From the NCBI GenBank assembly GCA_028285085.1, contig JANQQI010000062.1:1-37318 (forward strand): 37,318 nucleotides of DNA, in the 5' to 3' direction. The translations under genes were made by a program, and so were the position numbers. Below the pieces are notes generated by a model. It was given only the letters and a program-made list of their open reading frames with translations, was not told the origin of the DNA and did not search any database. Numbering within the stretch: the first letter of the stretch is position 1; each line of letters opens with the position of its first letter. This document shows, one piece after another, positions 1 to 7,577 of this stretch. The stretch is from Saprospiraceae bacterium (GTDB lineage: Bacteria > Bacteroidota > Bacteroidia > Chitinophagales > Saprospiraceae).

Positions 1-42
1 CCGATGGTACTGCCGTCAGGTGGGAGAGTAGGTCGCTGCCAA
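1..42 (+). rRNA. rrf: 5S ribosomal RNA, 3' end only
   Basis: The first ~42 bases match the conserved 3' arm of bacterial 5S rRNA: the CCGATGGTACTGCC stretch, then TGGGAGAGTAGGTCG and a closing GCC. The 5' part lies outside the window. It implies that a ribosomal RNA operon, usually 16S-23S-5S, ends here on the plus strand. The exact 3' end is set by eye. A strong terminator hairpin follows within 20 bases, which fits the end of an rrn operon. Confidence 0.85.
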
Positions 43-58
43 CTCAAATTAACTTAGC

Positions 59-97
59 AGAAGCTCGTTGGTTAACTCCAACGGGCTTCTCTCGTTT
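59..97 (+). terminator. rRNA operon terminator 1
   Basis: The arms at 59-71 and 78-90 pair over 13 positions with one G-U pair. They enclose a 6-base loop, TTAACT. The stem is followed by CTCGTTTTAG. It lies directly after the 5S rRNA end, so it is most simply the rho-independent terminator of the rRNA operon. Confidence 0.8.
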
Positions 98-178
98 TAG
101 GCATGAGGTAGAAAAAAGATGATGCAGTGGAAAGACAGAGAAGGTAGTAGCATGAGTTGCTGCTAGTGTAAACTATGC

Positions 179-224
179 AAAACAGAAGCCCGGAGGTGAC
201 GCACTTTCGGGCTTCTGTTTTGTA
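179..224 (+). terminator. rRNA operon terminator 2 (distal)
   Basis: A 14-bp perfect stem has arms at 179-192 and 208-221. Its 15-base loop, 193-207, could hold a small inner pairing. The downstream arm ends in TTTT. The stem shares AGAAGC-CG / CGGGCTTCT with terminator 1, so the two may derive from each other or act as tandem backup terminators. Confidence 0.7.
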
Positions 225-488
225 GGATAATAGGTATCGAATAAATTAAGGTAGAATAACATAGCGCACATTCTCATTTTAGTTAAAACCTCAAAAAAAC
301 ACACATTATACTTGTTTTTAATGCGTAAAAAACATTAAATTTAATTCATAGTCATTTCCCTTATTCATTTCGGCTCAACAAACTTAGAGAGAGGACGTTT
401 CACCGTTCCCATCATTACTTTCTATTTGCTTGGAATCAAAGGCATCAGCCTTCGGATCATATCGATTTTTTAACCTAAATCGCCCCTC

Positions 489-1280
489 ATGCGCTATACT
501 TACACTATACTCGCAGTATGGCTATGGTGCACCATTAGCCCTAATGCTTTACATTCCAGCAACTTCCGCATTCAACTCGCTGCATTTGTCCAAAAGGTAC
601 CCTTTACCCATTTTGCATTTGCCGGCGTCAATAATGTCTACCTTAATGTAGATCAAAACAACATCTATCGTTATTATTTACGAACAGCCTACCTGGATAA
701 AAATAGTGCTGAACAAGCCTGTTTGAACCTGATTGACCGTGGATTTTGTCATGCGCGTGTTGTGGATGTGGCCCAAGAGACTTATTTGTGTGGTGAGCCT
801 TGTCCTTACCTTAGTGAGACCACCACTTTTGCCAGTGATGAAACCGAGCATCTATTAATGGAGAAGATATACTTTGGGTTCGATCGTTCTGCTCTCCGCT
901 ATGCGGATAAGCAAATGCTTGATGAGCTAATTGTAATGATGAACAGCATTCCAAATCTTAAAGCTCGGATTTGGGGGCATACGGATGCGCTTGGAACCGC
1001 TGAATATAATGTCAGACTGTCTAAGCGTAGAGCGCGAGCAGTACGTAATTATTTGATCGGGAAAGGCATACCCATTACCCGAATCGATGCTATCGTATTT
1101 GGGGAGTCCGCACCAGCGTTGGCCAATAAAAATGAAAAGGGAGTAGATAATCCCGAATCTCGTCGGTTCAACCGCAGAGTCGTAATTGCCTTATATAATG
1201 ATCGAGGTGAAATCGTTAGCGCGGATCAGTCGGAGTCATTAGAAACTGAACATCCACGACTAGTGCGCTCTCGTCGCTAA
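489..1280 (+). CDS. SPOR-like / OmpA-family envelope protein
   Basis: A 263-residue exported protein expected to anchor the outer membrane to peptidoglycan. Residues 1-22 look like a signal peptide. Residues ~26-92 resemble a SPOR domain: it opens with FRIQLAAF, has a tyrosine-rich middle, and then the A-x-x-A-C-L-N-L-I-D-R-G-F helix. SPOR domains bind denuded glycan in peptidoglycan. Residues ~125-240 form an OmpA C-terminal domain with GHTD at 163-166 and the L-S-K-R-R-A-R-A-V helix; Asp166 and Arg180/181 correspond to the diaminopimelate-binding pair. Four cysteines (80s-105) sit between the domains. The ATG start places the signal peptide at the N-terminus. The 3' end overlaps the convergent lipoprotein gene by 65 bases. 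The OmpA part is secure; the SPOR call is by pattern. Confidence 0.85.
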   Translation: MRYTYTILAVWLWCTISPNALHSSNFRIQLAAFVQKVPFTHFAFAGVNNVYLNVDQNNIYRYYLRTAYLDKNSAEQACLNLIDRGFCHARVVDVAQETYLCGEPCPYLSETTTFASDETEHLLMEKIYFGFDRSALRYADKQMLDELIVMMNSIPNLKARIWGHTDALGTAEYNVRLSKRRARAVRNYLIGKGIPITRIDAIVFGESAPALANKNEKGVDNPESRRFNRRVVIALYNDRGEIVSADQSESLETEHPRLVRSRR

Positions 1281-1797
1281 TGGATGTCTGCTGCCGGCTT
1301 TCGATGCGATAGCCTTCCTGAGGACGATAATTAAGCCGCTGTTCTAAGGAGGCAATCAGACTGGTATTGCTTCGTAAGATATCAATTTGGATGACTTGGC
1401 CATCAGGCTGAAAGTCAATGTGAAGACGCTTAGTCTTTAGCTTTTCATCGATAGCTTGATAGGTGAGTTGTTTCATTTGTCCGACTTGGTACCAGGTTGT
1501 GTCAACTTGATATTTATCCAGCCAGGCTATTTTATTAATATCGGACTGGGTAAAGATATCTAACTCTGCTTTCAAATCCGGCTGATCAATCGTCTGGACT
1601 TCTTGCTCTTCGCCAACTTGAGTTTGCTTACGGATTTGAGCAAGAGAAGACAGTCGCTCCTCTTCTTGTTGAAAGTAAGCTTTAAGATCAAAAAAAGCAG
1701 CTTGAGGTTTTACTGCATCAGTCGCACTAGTATTATCATTTTGACAAGATGATATAGTGAAGACCATTAATAGAATAAAAATTACCGTTCGAATCAT
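1216..1797 (-). CDS. small lipoprotein of unknown function
   Basis: A 193-residue predicted lipoprotein. The signal peptide ends at a lipobox, T-I-S-S-C, with Cys18 as the likely lipidated residue. The mature part is charged, with glutamine-rich helical stretches, and no known domain is recognised. A central part (~90-165) reads as alternating strands with DFQPDG and QIDILRSN. Its ATG overlaps the gpmI stop as ATGA, which suggests translational coupling and one mRNA from the gpmI promoter. The last 65 bases are antisense to the end of the OmpA-family gene. An envelope location is inferred; nothing in the sequence links its function to glycolysis. Confidence 0.7.
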   Translation of the reverse strand: MIRTVIFILLMVFTISSCQNDNTSATDAVKPQAAFFDLKAYFQQEEERLSSLAQIRKQTQVGEEQEVQTIDQPDLKAELDIFTQSDINKIAWLDKYQVDTTWYQVGQMKQLTYQAIDEKLKTKRLHIDFQPDGQVIQIDILRSNTSLIASLEQRLNYRPQEGYRIESRQQTSISDESALVVDVQFLMTPTDPR

Positions 1798-3332
1798 GTA
1801 GTCGCTACGATTAGAGATTGACCATCCATTTCTGGACTTGGCTCAATTTGCATCATTTCCATTAAGGTGGGTGCAACATCGGCTAGCCGTCCGTCATGGA
1901 GTGTGCTATTATTATTCTTACTAACGTAGATACAAGGTACGGGGTTTAAAGTATGTGCAGTATGTGGACTTCCGTCATCATTGATCATATAATCCGAGTT
2001 GCCATGATCTGCGATGACTAATAATTCATATCCTTTTTCTAAGGCGACCGGGACCAAACGCTGTAGGCAAGTATCAACCGTTTCTGCAGCTTTTATTGCT
2101 GCGGAAAAAACACCTGTATGCCCTACCATATCTGTATTAGCATAATTGAGACATACAAAATTAGGAGGATCAGTTTGCTCTAGCCGATTTAGCAAGGCAT
2201 CGGTCATTTCAACGGCACTCATCTCGGGCTGCAGATCGTAGGTTGCCACTTTGGGAGAAGGGATCAATATTCGCTCTTCACCTTCAAAAGCCGCTTCGCG
2301 TCCCCCTGAGAAAAAGAAAGTGACGTGTGGATACTTCTCCGTTTCGGCGATGCGGAGCTGGGTATATTGCTGGTTGGCAAGGACTTCTCCGAGTGTATTG
2401 CGGATATCGTCTTTTGTAAATAAGACTTCGATTCCTTTGAATGCCTCATCGTAGCGTGTCATCGTCAAATACCGCAATGACAATTTCTGCATATCAAACT
2501 CCGGCATATTGTTTTGCGTCAGTACTTCGGTAATTTCACGGGGACGATCTGTACGATAGTTGAAGCAAATAACAACGTCATTTTCACGAATTGTTGCACG
2601 TGGTGTGCCATCTGCCTTGCTCAGGATAATTGGCTTTAAAAACTCATCGGTAATGTCCTGTGCATAGTTGTCGCGGACTGCCTGCTCAAAATCTTGAGTA
2701 AGTTGCCCCTCCCCTCTTACTAATAAATCATAAGCCAGCTTGACACGTTCCCAGCGCTTGTCGCGATCCATGGCATAATAGCGTCCAATGATACTAGCCA
2801 ATTGAACGTCCTGCTTCTTGATGTGTGCTTCCAGCTCTTGTAGAAAGCCCAAACCACTTGTCGGCGCGGTGTCGCGGCCATCAGTAAAGGCATGGACGAA
2901 GACTTTATCACAAGCCTGCTCTTGGGTAATATCGCAGAGTGCTTTTAAATGGTTGATATGAGAATGCACCCCGCCATCAGATACTAAGCCAATGAGGTGA
3001 ACCGCTACATTTTGCTCTTTAGCGTATTGCAGAGCTTTGACAAGTACCTCATTTTGGTGAAGTTGGCGATCGCTAATAGCTTTATTGATACGCGCAAGTT
3101 CTTGATAAACTACACGTCCTGCTCCAATATTGAGATGGCCAACTTCAGAATTCCCCATCTGTCCGGCCGGCAAACCGACATCCTCTCCATAGGTGACAAG
3201 TTCTGAATTAGGGTATTGTTGATAAAGGTTGTCAACGAAAGGGGTTTTGGCTTGAGTAATTGCGCTCACGGCTGGTTTGGGACCATGCCCCCAGCCGTCG
3301 AGGATAATCAGCATTGCATTTTTACGATTCAT
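1794..3332 (-). CDS. gpmI: 2,3-bisphosphoglycerate-independent phosphoglycerate mutase
   Basis: A cytoplasmic glycolytic/gluconeogenic enzyme that interconverts 3- and 2-phosphoglycerate using two Mn2+ ions. It has 512 residues, the normal length for the family. The N-terminus has the metal-binding ILDGWGHG with Asp12. The phosphorylated nucleophile is Ser62 in GQMGNSEVGH. Later alkaline-phosphatase-superfamily motifs include HAFTDGRDT, NYRTDRPREI, FFFSGGREAAFEGE, CLNYANTDMVGHTG, VIADHGNSD and SPHTAHTLNPVP, so both metal sites look complete. The ATG gives a start at the usual position. The gene lies upstream of, and overlaps by 4 bases, a small lipoprotein gene on the same strand. Confidence 0.97.
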   Translation of the reverse strand: MNRKNAMLIILDGWGHGPKPAVSAITQAKTPFVDNLYQQYPNSELVTYGEDVGLPAGQMGNSEVGHLNIGAGRVVYQELARINKAISDRQLHQNEVLVKALQYAKEQNVAVHLIGLVSDGGVHSHINHLKALCDITQEQACDKVFVHAFTDGRDTAPTSGLGFLQELEAHIKKQDVQLASIIGRYYAMDRDKRWERVKLAYDLLVRGEGQLTQDFEQAVRDNYAQDITDEFLKPIILSKADGTPRATIRENDVVICFNYRTDRPREITEVLTQNNMPEFDMQKLSLRYLTMTRYDEAFKGIEVLFTKDDIRNTLGEVLANQQYTQLRIAETEKYPHVTFFFSGGREAAFEGEERILIPSPKVATYDLQPEMSAVEMTDALLNRLEQTDPPNFVCLNYANTDMVGHTGVFSAAIKAAETVDTCLQRLVPVALEKGYELLVIADHGNSDYMINDDGSPHTAHTLNPVPCIYVSKNNNSTLHDGRLADVAPTLMEMMQIEPSPEMDGQSLIVATT

Positions 3333-3659
3333 ATTGCGGTATTGAATAGTCGATGGAGCAAAACGCCGCTAAAATAAGGTATTTTAACATTCTACTCATA
3401 CTTTAACGTTGTTTTAAGACGTTTCTTTAAGGTCTTGAAAATGAGGGGGTTAAAAATTTGGACTGGTTAATGTTCCCTGATTTTCAGTCGTTTATAAAAT
3501 ATGTTCAACGAAAAATTGTAACTTCTGTAAAACGATTGCGTCGAAAAGGTGTCTTCTGATCAATTTGATCTTGACAGACCGCTTGATAAGCGTTAGTTTT
3601 ACAATTCCAATGAATGCTATGGCATGAAATTGGACGATTTTAAAAAAAATCAAGAAACC
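3333..3659. other. divergent intergenic region gpmI / DUF4783 gene
   Basis: 327 bases between two divergent genes, AT-rich, with no convincing ORF. It must hold the gpmI promoter on the minus strand, where no exact TAnnTTTG box was found. A candidate promoter for the DUF4783 gene is listed separately. No strong hairpin was seen. Confidence 0.6.
3571..3601 (+). promoter_or_regulatory. candidate promoter of the DUF4783 gene
   Basis: TTGACA-like TTG at 3571-3573 and TAGTTTTA at 3594-3601 are separated by 20 bases. This resembles the Bacteroidota TTG-N(17-23)-TAnnTTTG pattern, with the last base of the -7 box mismatched. The predicted start, near 3608, would leave about 50 bases before the chosen ATG at 3660. 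Confidence 0.35.
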
Positions 3660-4037
3660 ATGAGGAATTTATTGTTCATTTTGTTGATCCTGCCAAGTGT
3701 AGCTATGGTTCAACCCGCAAACGTTGACTCCATCACAAAGGCAATTAAAACTGGTAACGTAGAGCAATTGGCTCGTTACTTTGATGACAATGTAGAAATT
3801 GCCATCATGGGTGATGTCTACGACAAGTCTGATGCAAAGGCGGCACTACAACGCTTCTTTAAGCAGCATAAGCCGCAAAAGTTTGATACTAAGCACAAAG
3901 GCGTGTCCAAAGGCAAAAGCTCAGAGTACATCATCGGTGATTTAGTAACTCAAGACGAATCCTACCGTTTGTACCTTCAGATGAAAGTTGAGAATGGAAC
4001 TTATGTTGTCGAAGAACTCCAAATCGACGAGGACTAA
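3660..4037 (+). CDS. DUF4783 family exported protein
   Basis: A 125-residue exported protein resembling the DUF4783 family, common in Bacteroidota and probably related to the NTF2-like/SnoaL fold. No reaction is known. An ATG at 3624 is also in frame, but the ATG at 3660 puts a hydrophobic signal sequence (MRNLLFILLILPSVAMVQ) at the very N-terminus and is preferred. The mature part starts with SITKAIKTGNVEQLARYFDDNVEI, has AAL-QRFF, and ends in paired strands such as YRLYLQMKVENGTYVVEELQI, as the family usually does. A strong bidirectional terminator follows 28 bases after the stop. The gene stands alone between divergent gpmI and the convergent sugar transporter. Confidence 0.8.
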   Translation: MRNLLFILLILPSVAMVQPANVDSITKAIKTGNVEQLARYFDDNVEIAIMGDVYDKSDAKAALQRFFKQHKPQKFDTKHKGVSKGKSSEYIIGDLVTQDESYRLYLQMKVENGTYVVEELQIDED

Positions 4038-4064
4038 GTTCTAATCTAAAAAATAAGTAAACTG

Positions 4065-4102
4065 AAAAGCGGCCCGTTCCAATGAACGGGCCGCTTTTTT
4101 AT
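4065..4102. terminator. bidirectional terminator
   Basis: A perfect 15-bp stem, arms 4065-4079 and 4084-4098, with a CAAT loop. It is GC-rich in the middle and has runs of A on the left and T on the right. It sits between two convergent genes (DUF4783 and sugar porter), so it can end both transcripts. Confidence 0.9.
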
Positions 4103-4122
4103 TAAATCATCTCCAAGAACTG

Positions 4123-5472
4123 CTAAGGGATAGACTTCTTGGAAGTACGATTTAATTTTTCTTGTAACTCTTCTAAAGGTACCCCCTTGGTCTCCGGCAT
4201 AATGAAAATGACGAACAACAGTTGTAATACCATCATAAAAGCGAAAAAAGCAAAAAGTGGCCACGGCTGATTCCCAAATAGGTTCATAAAGAATAAGGTA
4301 ACCAGAGTGATGAGGGCGGCAAATACCCAGTGTGTTCCGGAACCTAAAGACATGCCGTTTGCGCGGACAGTATTCGGGAAGATTTCGGAGATAAATACCC
4401 AGATGACGGCTCCTTGTCCGATGGCATGGGAAGCAATGAAACCGCAAATAAAGAAAACGACTGGCAAGCCTCCGGCCTCAGTGTAGAATGCCCAGGCCAC
4501 TCCGAGCAAGGTTAGAATATAACCTACCGAGCCGTAGAGCATTAGTTTCCGACGGCCGGTGCGGTCAATGAGATACATCCCCAGGAGGGTGAAAATCAAA
4601 TTCACAACACCCAAGCCTACTGACGAAAGTAAGGAAGCACTATCGGCCAAACCTGCCGCTTTGAAAAGTCGCGGTGCATAGTATAATACAAAGTTGATTC
4701 CTGATAGCTGATTGAAAAAAGCTAAAAGAAAAGCCAAGAGGATGGGAAAGAAAAATTTGGCTGAGAAAAATACATCTTGGGTTTTGTTTACAACGGAGCC
4801 CTTAATTTCCTTGATTAATTGGTCAACAGATTTTCCAGGATTGAGGGTTTGTAATAAGCGTTTTGCAGTAGACTCATCACCTTTACGTAAAATTAACCAG
4901 CGTGGGCTATTCGGTACCCTAAGCACCATCAGAAGATAAGCTGCCGCGGGAAGGGCTTCAATCCCGAGCATTAACCGCCAATTATCGGTGCCAAGCCATT
5001 GCCCTACTAGGAAGTTAGATAAAAAGGCAATCAAAATACCAAAGACGATATTAAATTGGTAAAGAGCAACTAATTGGCCACGACGCTCCGCTGGCGCAAT
5101 CTCTGAAATATAAATCGGGGCGGCAACGGAAGAGGCACCTACGCCCAAACCGCCGATGAAGCGGAAGAAGGCAAAGGTAAAGGGCTCGGGGGCTATGGCA
5201 GAGCCCAAGGCCGAAATGAGATACAATACCCCAATCCAAATCAATGTCTTCTTACGCCCGAAACGGTCACACGGAATGCCTCCAAACAAGGCTCCAAACA
5301 CTGTCCCCCAAAGTGCCATCGACATAATGAAAGCACCGTGAAAAAGTGGACTAGTATTCCATAAGTTTTGAATGGGCTGGTCGGCCCCGGAGATTACGGC
5401 AGTATCAAAGCCAAAGAGGAAACCGGCGAGGGCCACGGTGATGGACCACGAGAAAATTTTTTGTTTGCTCAT
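4123..5472 (-). CDS. sugar porter family MFS transporter
   Basis: A 449-residue inner-membrane transporter of the major facilitator superfamily, sugar porter family, probably a sugar:H+ or sugar:Na+ symporter like XylE/GalP. Signature motifs are all present: GFLFGFDTAVISG in helix 1, DRFGRKK at 69-75 between helices 2 and 3, RFIGGLGVG, PIYISEIAPAERRG, the SPRWL motif near residue 190, Q-L-S-G-I-N in helix 7, DRTGRRK in the second half, and a terminal PETKG. About twelve hydrophobic helices can be counted. The substrate cannot be told from sequence. It stands alone on the minus strand; a near -7 box, TATCTTTA, lies on the minus strand at 5547-5540. Confidence 0.93.
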   Translation of the reverse strand: MSKQKIFSWSITVALAGFLFGFDTAVISGADQPIQNLWNTSPLFHGAFIMSMALWGTVFGALFGGIPCDRFGRKKTLIWIGVLYLISALGSAIAPEPFTFAFFRFIGGLGVGASSVAAPIYISEIAPAERRGQLVALYQFNIVFGILIAFLSNFLVGQWLGTDNWRLMLGIEALPAAAYLLMVLRVPNSPRWLILRKGDESTAKRLLQTLNPGKSVDQLIKEIKGSVVNKTQDVFFSAKFFFPILLAFLLAFFNQLSGINFVLYYAPRLFKAAGLADSASLLSSVGLGVVNLIFTLLGMYLIDRTGRRKLMLYGSVGYILTLLGVAWAFYTEAGGLPVVFFICGFIASHAIGQGAVIWVFISEIFPNTVRANGMSLGSGTHWVFAALITLVTLFFMNLFGNQPWPLFAFFAFMMVLQLLFVIFIMPETKGVPLEELQEKLNRTSKKSIP

Positions 5473-5597
5473 GCGTAGGTTAGTTTTCGTTTTGTTGAGC
5501 CTAGCTTGTAGGATACCCCCTGTTTGCTATGCTGATAACTAAAGATAAGAGGTCTGGGGGAATAGAAGGAATGGAAGGCAAAAATTATCGAAACACT

Positions 5598-6404
5598 CTA
5601 TAGACCAGCACGCTCAAGTACACCCAAGCCAAATAAAGCAAAATCGTACTTGACGGGGTCTACAGGGTCGAATTGGCGAAGTTGACTGGTGAGTTCTTCT
5701 ACGGCTCGCCAATCGCGTTGTTGGCGGTTAAGTAGACCTAGGCGCCTCGCCCAACGCTCCACGTGCACATCGAGAGGCATCATCAATTGATCCGGGCGGA
5801 TGCCGCGCCAGAGCCCAAAGTCTACCCCACAATTATCTTGGCGGACCATCCAACGTAAAAACATGTTTAGCCGCTTACAGCTCGATTTCCGGGCCGGCGT
5901 GGCGATATGCTTGCGGGTGCGATGCGGCGCATTGGGGTGATTGAAAAAGAAATCGTGGAAGGCAATCAATGCACCTTTAGTATCTTGATCGTTGGGTTGT
6001 AATCCACGTAGGAAAGCCGTCTCAAGAGAGTCGAACTCACGATAGTAGCGTTGAAAGAAATCCAGGAAATATAAAGTATCAGTGGTGTTAAAAGTGCGAT
6101 GCTTGAAATTGAGGAAGGCCTGACGATCAGACTCTTGATGGTTGAGTATGAAATCGTAGGGCTGACCATCCATGAGCTGGATAAGTTCGTTGGCTTTATT
6201 GATAATCGTTTTGCGCTGACCCCAGGCGAGCATTGCTACCCAAAAGCCCATAATTTCAATGTCTTGTAATCTACTAAATTGATGGGGAATAGAGATGGGG
6301 TCATCCTTAATGAAGCCAGGCGTATTGTAAGCAGCTACTTTTTCATCCAAAAAGGCCTTTAGATTTTTTCCGCCGAGAAATCGTGTTTTGTCAAATGATG
6401 TCAT
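5598..6404 (-). CDS. TIGR02757 family protein (DUF2400)
   Basis: A 268-residue soluble protein matching the TIGR02757/DUF2400 family, found in Bacteroidota and some other phyla, with no established function. Family-like stretches include EIMGFWVAMLAWGQRKTI near residues 50-67, FHDFFFN, RKHIATP, R-W-M-V-R-Q-D near 185-190, and P-L-D-V-H-V-E-R-W-A-R near 215-225. The helical pattern and the latter motif recall HhH-type DNA glycosylase folds, which is only a suggestion. Length is normal. No signal peptide. It is not tightly linked to either neighbour; 219 bases separate it from the next minus-strand gene. Confidence 0.85.
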   Translation of the reverse strand: MTSFDKTRFLGGKNLKAFLDEKVAAYNTPGFIKDDPISIPHQFSRLQDIEIMGFWVAMLAWGQRKTIINKANELIQLMDGQPYDFILNHQESDRQAFLNFKHRTFNTTDTLYFLDFFQRYYREFDSLETAFLRGLQPNDQDTKGALIAFHDFFFNHPNAPHRTRKHIATPARKSSCKRLNMFLRWMVRQDNCGVDFGLWRGIRPDQLMMPLDVHVERWARRLGLLNRQQRDWRAVEELTSQLRQFDPVDPVKYDFALFGLGVLERAGL

Positions 6405-6467
6405 ATTTCTTGCGAAGCATAGCAGCAGGGCTGCTCTAAATTTCGTTAAGTTTGTTGAAAGAGGGTA

Positions 6468-6497
6468 TTTGTAAAATAAAAAAGATACCTATCTTTG
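6468..6497 (+). promoter_or_regulatory. Bacteroidota-type promoter of the 27-codon ORF
   Basis: TTTG at 6468-6471, an 18-base spacer, and TATCTTTG at 6490-6497 match the TTG-N(17-23)-TAnnTTTG consensus exactly. Transcription would start near 6502-6506, only a few bases before the ATG at 6509. This is the best promoter match in the window. Confidence 0.65.
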
Positions 6498-6508
6498 GCA
6501 TTGGAATT

Positions 6509-6592
6509 ATGACGGCAACTTTAACATACACCCTGGTCTTAGCGGCAATTTATTTAGGTCGAAAAGCAATTAACCTGATCGACGAAGCATAA
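6509..6592 (+). CDS. 27-residue small hydrophobic protein (candidate)
   Basis: An unrecognised 27-codon ORF between two minus-strand genes. Residues ~3-17 are hydrophobic enough for a short membrane helix (TATLTYTLVLAAIYLG), followed by a charged tail, RKAINLIDEA. A consensus promoter ends 11 bases before the ATG, so the mRNA would be nearly leaderless. Two stop codons, TAA TAA, follow in register. The size and shape recall small membrane peptides such as KdpF, but no kdp genes are nearby and no homology is claimed. It is a candidate only: short ORFs arise by chance, and the promoter is the main argument. Confidence 0.4.
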   Translation: MTATLTYTLVLAAIYLGRKAINLIDEA

Positions 6593-6623
6593 TAACCGCT
6601 TAACCGATTTCCACTCTTATGCG

Positions 6624-7397
6624 TTACCCCTTCTGACTGTTCCCCCGGTCTGCAGGTTTCCCGTACATTCTAAATTTAGCTAATCCTAGACGCTGCAAAA
6701 AGTGGCAAAGTGATACGCGCAATACCCCCATTCCGTATTTGGCACTGCGTCGAAAGTTAATGGAAGAGGCTTCTTCAAAATATTTGGTAGGACAAGTTAC
6801 CTCCGCAATCTCGTATCCCGCATACACAATTTGTGAAAGCATCTCATTGTCAAACACAAAATCATCCGAATTCTGATTGAAGTCGACGCCTTGCAGCACT
6901 TCCCGGCTGAAGGAACGATAGCCCGTGTGGTATTCCGAGAGCTTATAATTAATGAGTAGATTTTGGGTGAAGGTCAACAGGCGATTTGCGATATATTTAT
7001 ACAACGGCATGCCGCCTTTGAGCGCTCCCTTACCCAGGATTCGCGATCCCAGAACAACGGGATAAAGTTCATCTCCGATAATGTTAACCATCGCCGGAAT
7101 GAGCTTTGGCGTATACTGATAATCGGGGTGGAGCATAATAACGATATCGCCGCCGAGTTCCAATGCTTTATTGTATAGCGTTTTTTGATTGCCGCCGTAG
7201 CCCTTATTGCGCTCGTGCTTAATGACGTGATTGATCCCAATCTCGCGCGCCAGATCGGAGGTGTTATCCCGGCTGGCATCATCACAAAGGATGACTTCAT
7301 CGACCAGGTCGAAAGGAATCTCGCGATACGTTTTTTCTAAGGTCAGCGCCGCGTTGTAAGCGGGCAATACAACAATTACTTTTTTGCCATTATACAT
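6624..7397 (-). CDS. GT2 family glycosyltransferase (DPM1-like)
   Basis: A 257-residue GT-A glycosyltransferase resembling dolichyl/polyprenyl-phosphate mannose synthases. It probably moves a hexose from a nucleotide sugar to a lipid phosphate or a surface glycan. The N-terminus has VIVVLPAYNAALTL, then ILCDDASRDNT (Asp39/Asp40) and the metal-binding HPDYQYTP (His90-Gln94, the DxD equivalent). Later come SEYHTGYRSFSREVL and S-D-D-F-V-F-D-N-E-M, which fit the acceptor/base region. No C-terminal membrane helices are seen. A frame start exists at 7490, but a TATCTTTG box lies downstream of it, so the ATG at 7397 is chosen; it also gives the usual beginning just before the first strand. Confidence 0.9.
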   Translation of the reverse strand: MYNGKKVIVVLPAYNAALTLEKTYREIPFDLVDEVILCDDASRDNTSDLAREIGINHVIKHERNKGYGGNQKTLYNKALELGGDIVIMLHPDYQYTPKLIPAMVNIIGDELYPVVLGSRILGKGALKGGMPLYKYIANRLLTFTQNLLINYKLSEYHTGYRSFSREVLQGVDFNQNSDDFVFDNEMLSQIVYAGYEIAEVTCPTKYFEEASSINFRRSAKYGMGVLRVSLCHFLQRLGLAKFRMYGKPADRGNSQKG

Positions 7398-7437
7398 GAC
7401 GAATAGAATTAGTTTTTGGGCGTGCCCATAATTTTGG

Positions 7438-7445
7438 CAAAGATA
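7438..7445 (-). promoter_or_regulatory. -7 box of the glycosyltransferase promoter
   Basis: On the minus strand this reads TATCTTTG, an exact TAnnTTTG match. A TTTTG lies 16 bases upstream of it, a slightly short spacer. The predicted start near 7431 leaves ~34 bases before the ATG at 7397 and rules out the longer upstream reading frame. Confidence 0.6.
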
Positions 7446-7577
7446 AAATTTATACCTACAACAAAATGGCTTAGCTTTGATTAAGCACAAGTTAATTTTG
7501 CAAGCAAAGTAGGTAGCTGCTTCTTTATAGAGTAAGCAAGAAGGATACCTAAAATAATAGGATCAAAAAACAAAACT

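Larger units (their letters stand above)
43..488. other. intergenic region after the rRNA operon
   Basis: 446 bases without a convincing gene. It holds the two terminator hairpins described separately, then about 265 AT-rich bases before the OmpA-family gene. A near-match to the Bacteroidota -7 box, TATACTTG, lies at 307-314, but it has one mismatch and no clear -33 partner. No tRNA was seen between or after the terminators. Confidence 0.6.

Noticed and set aside
4046-4447. 133-codon open frame on the minus strand
   Set aside because: Another frame of the sugar porter gene; it also runs through the strong terminator at 4065-4098.
7398-7490. N-terminal extension of the glycosyltransferase
   Set aside because: The extension contains the likely promoter of the gene and its sequence is not family-like.
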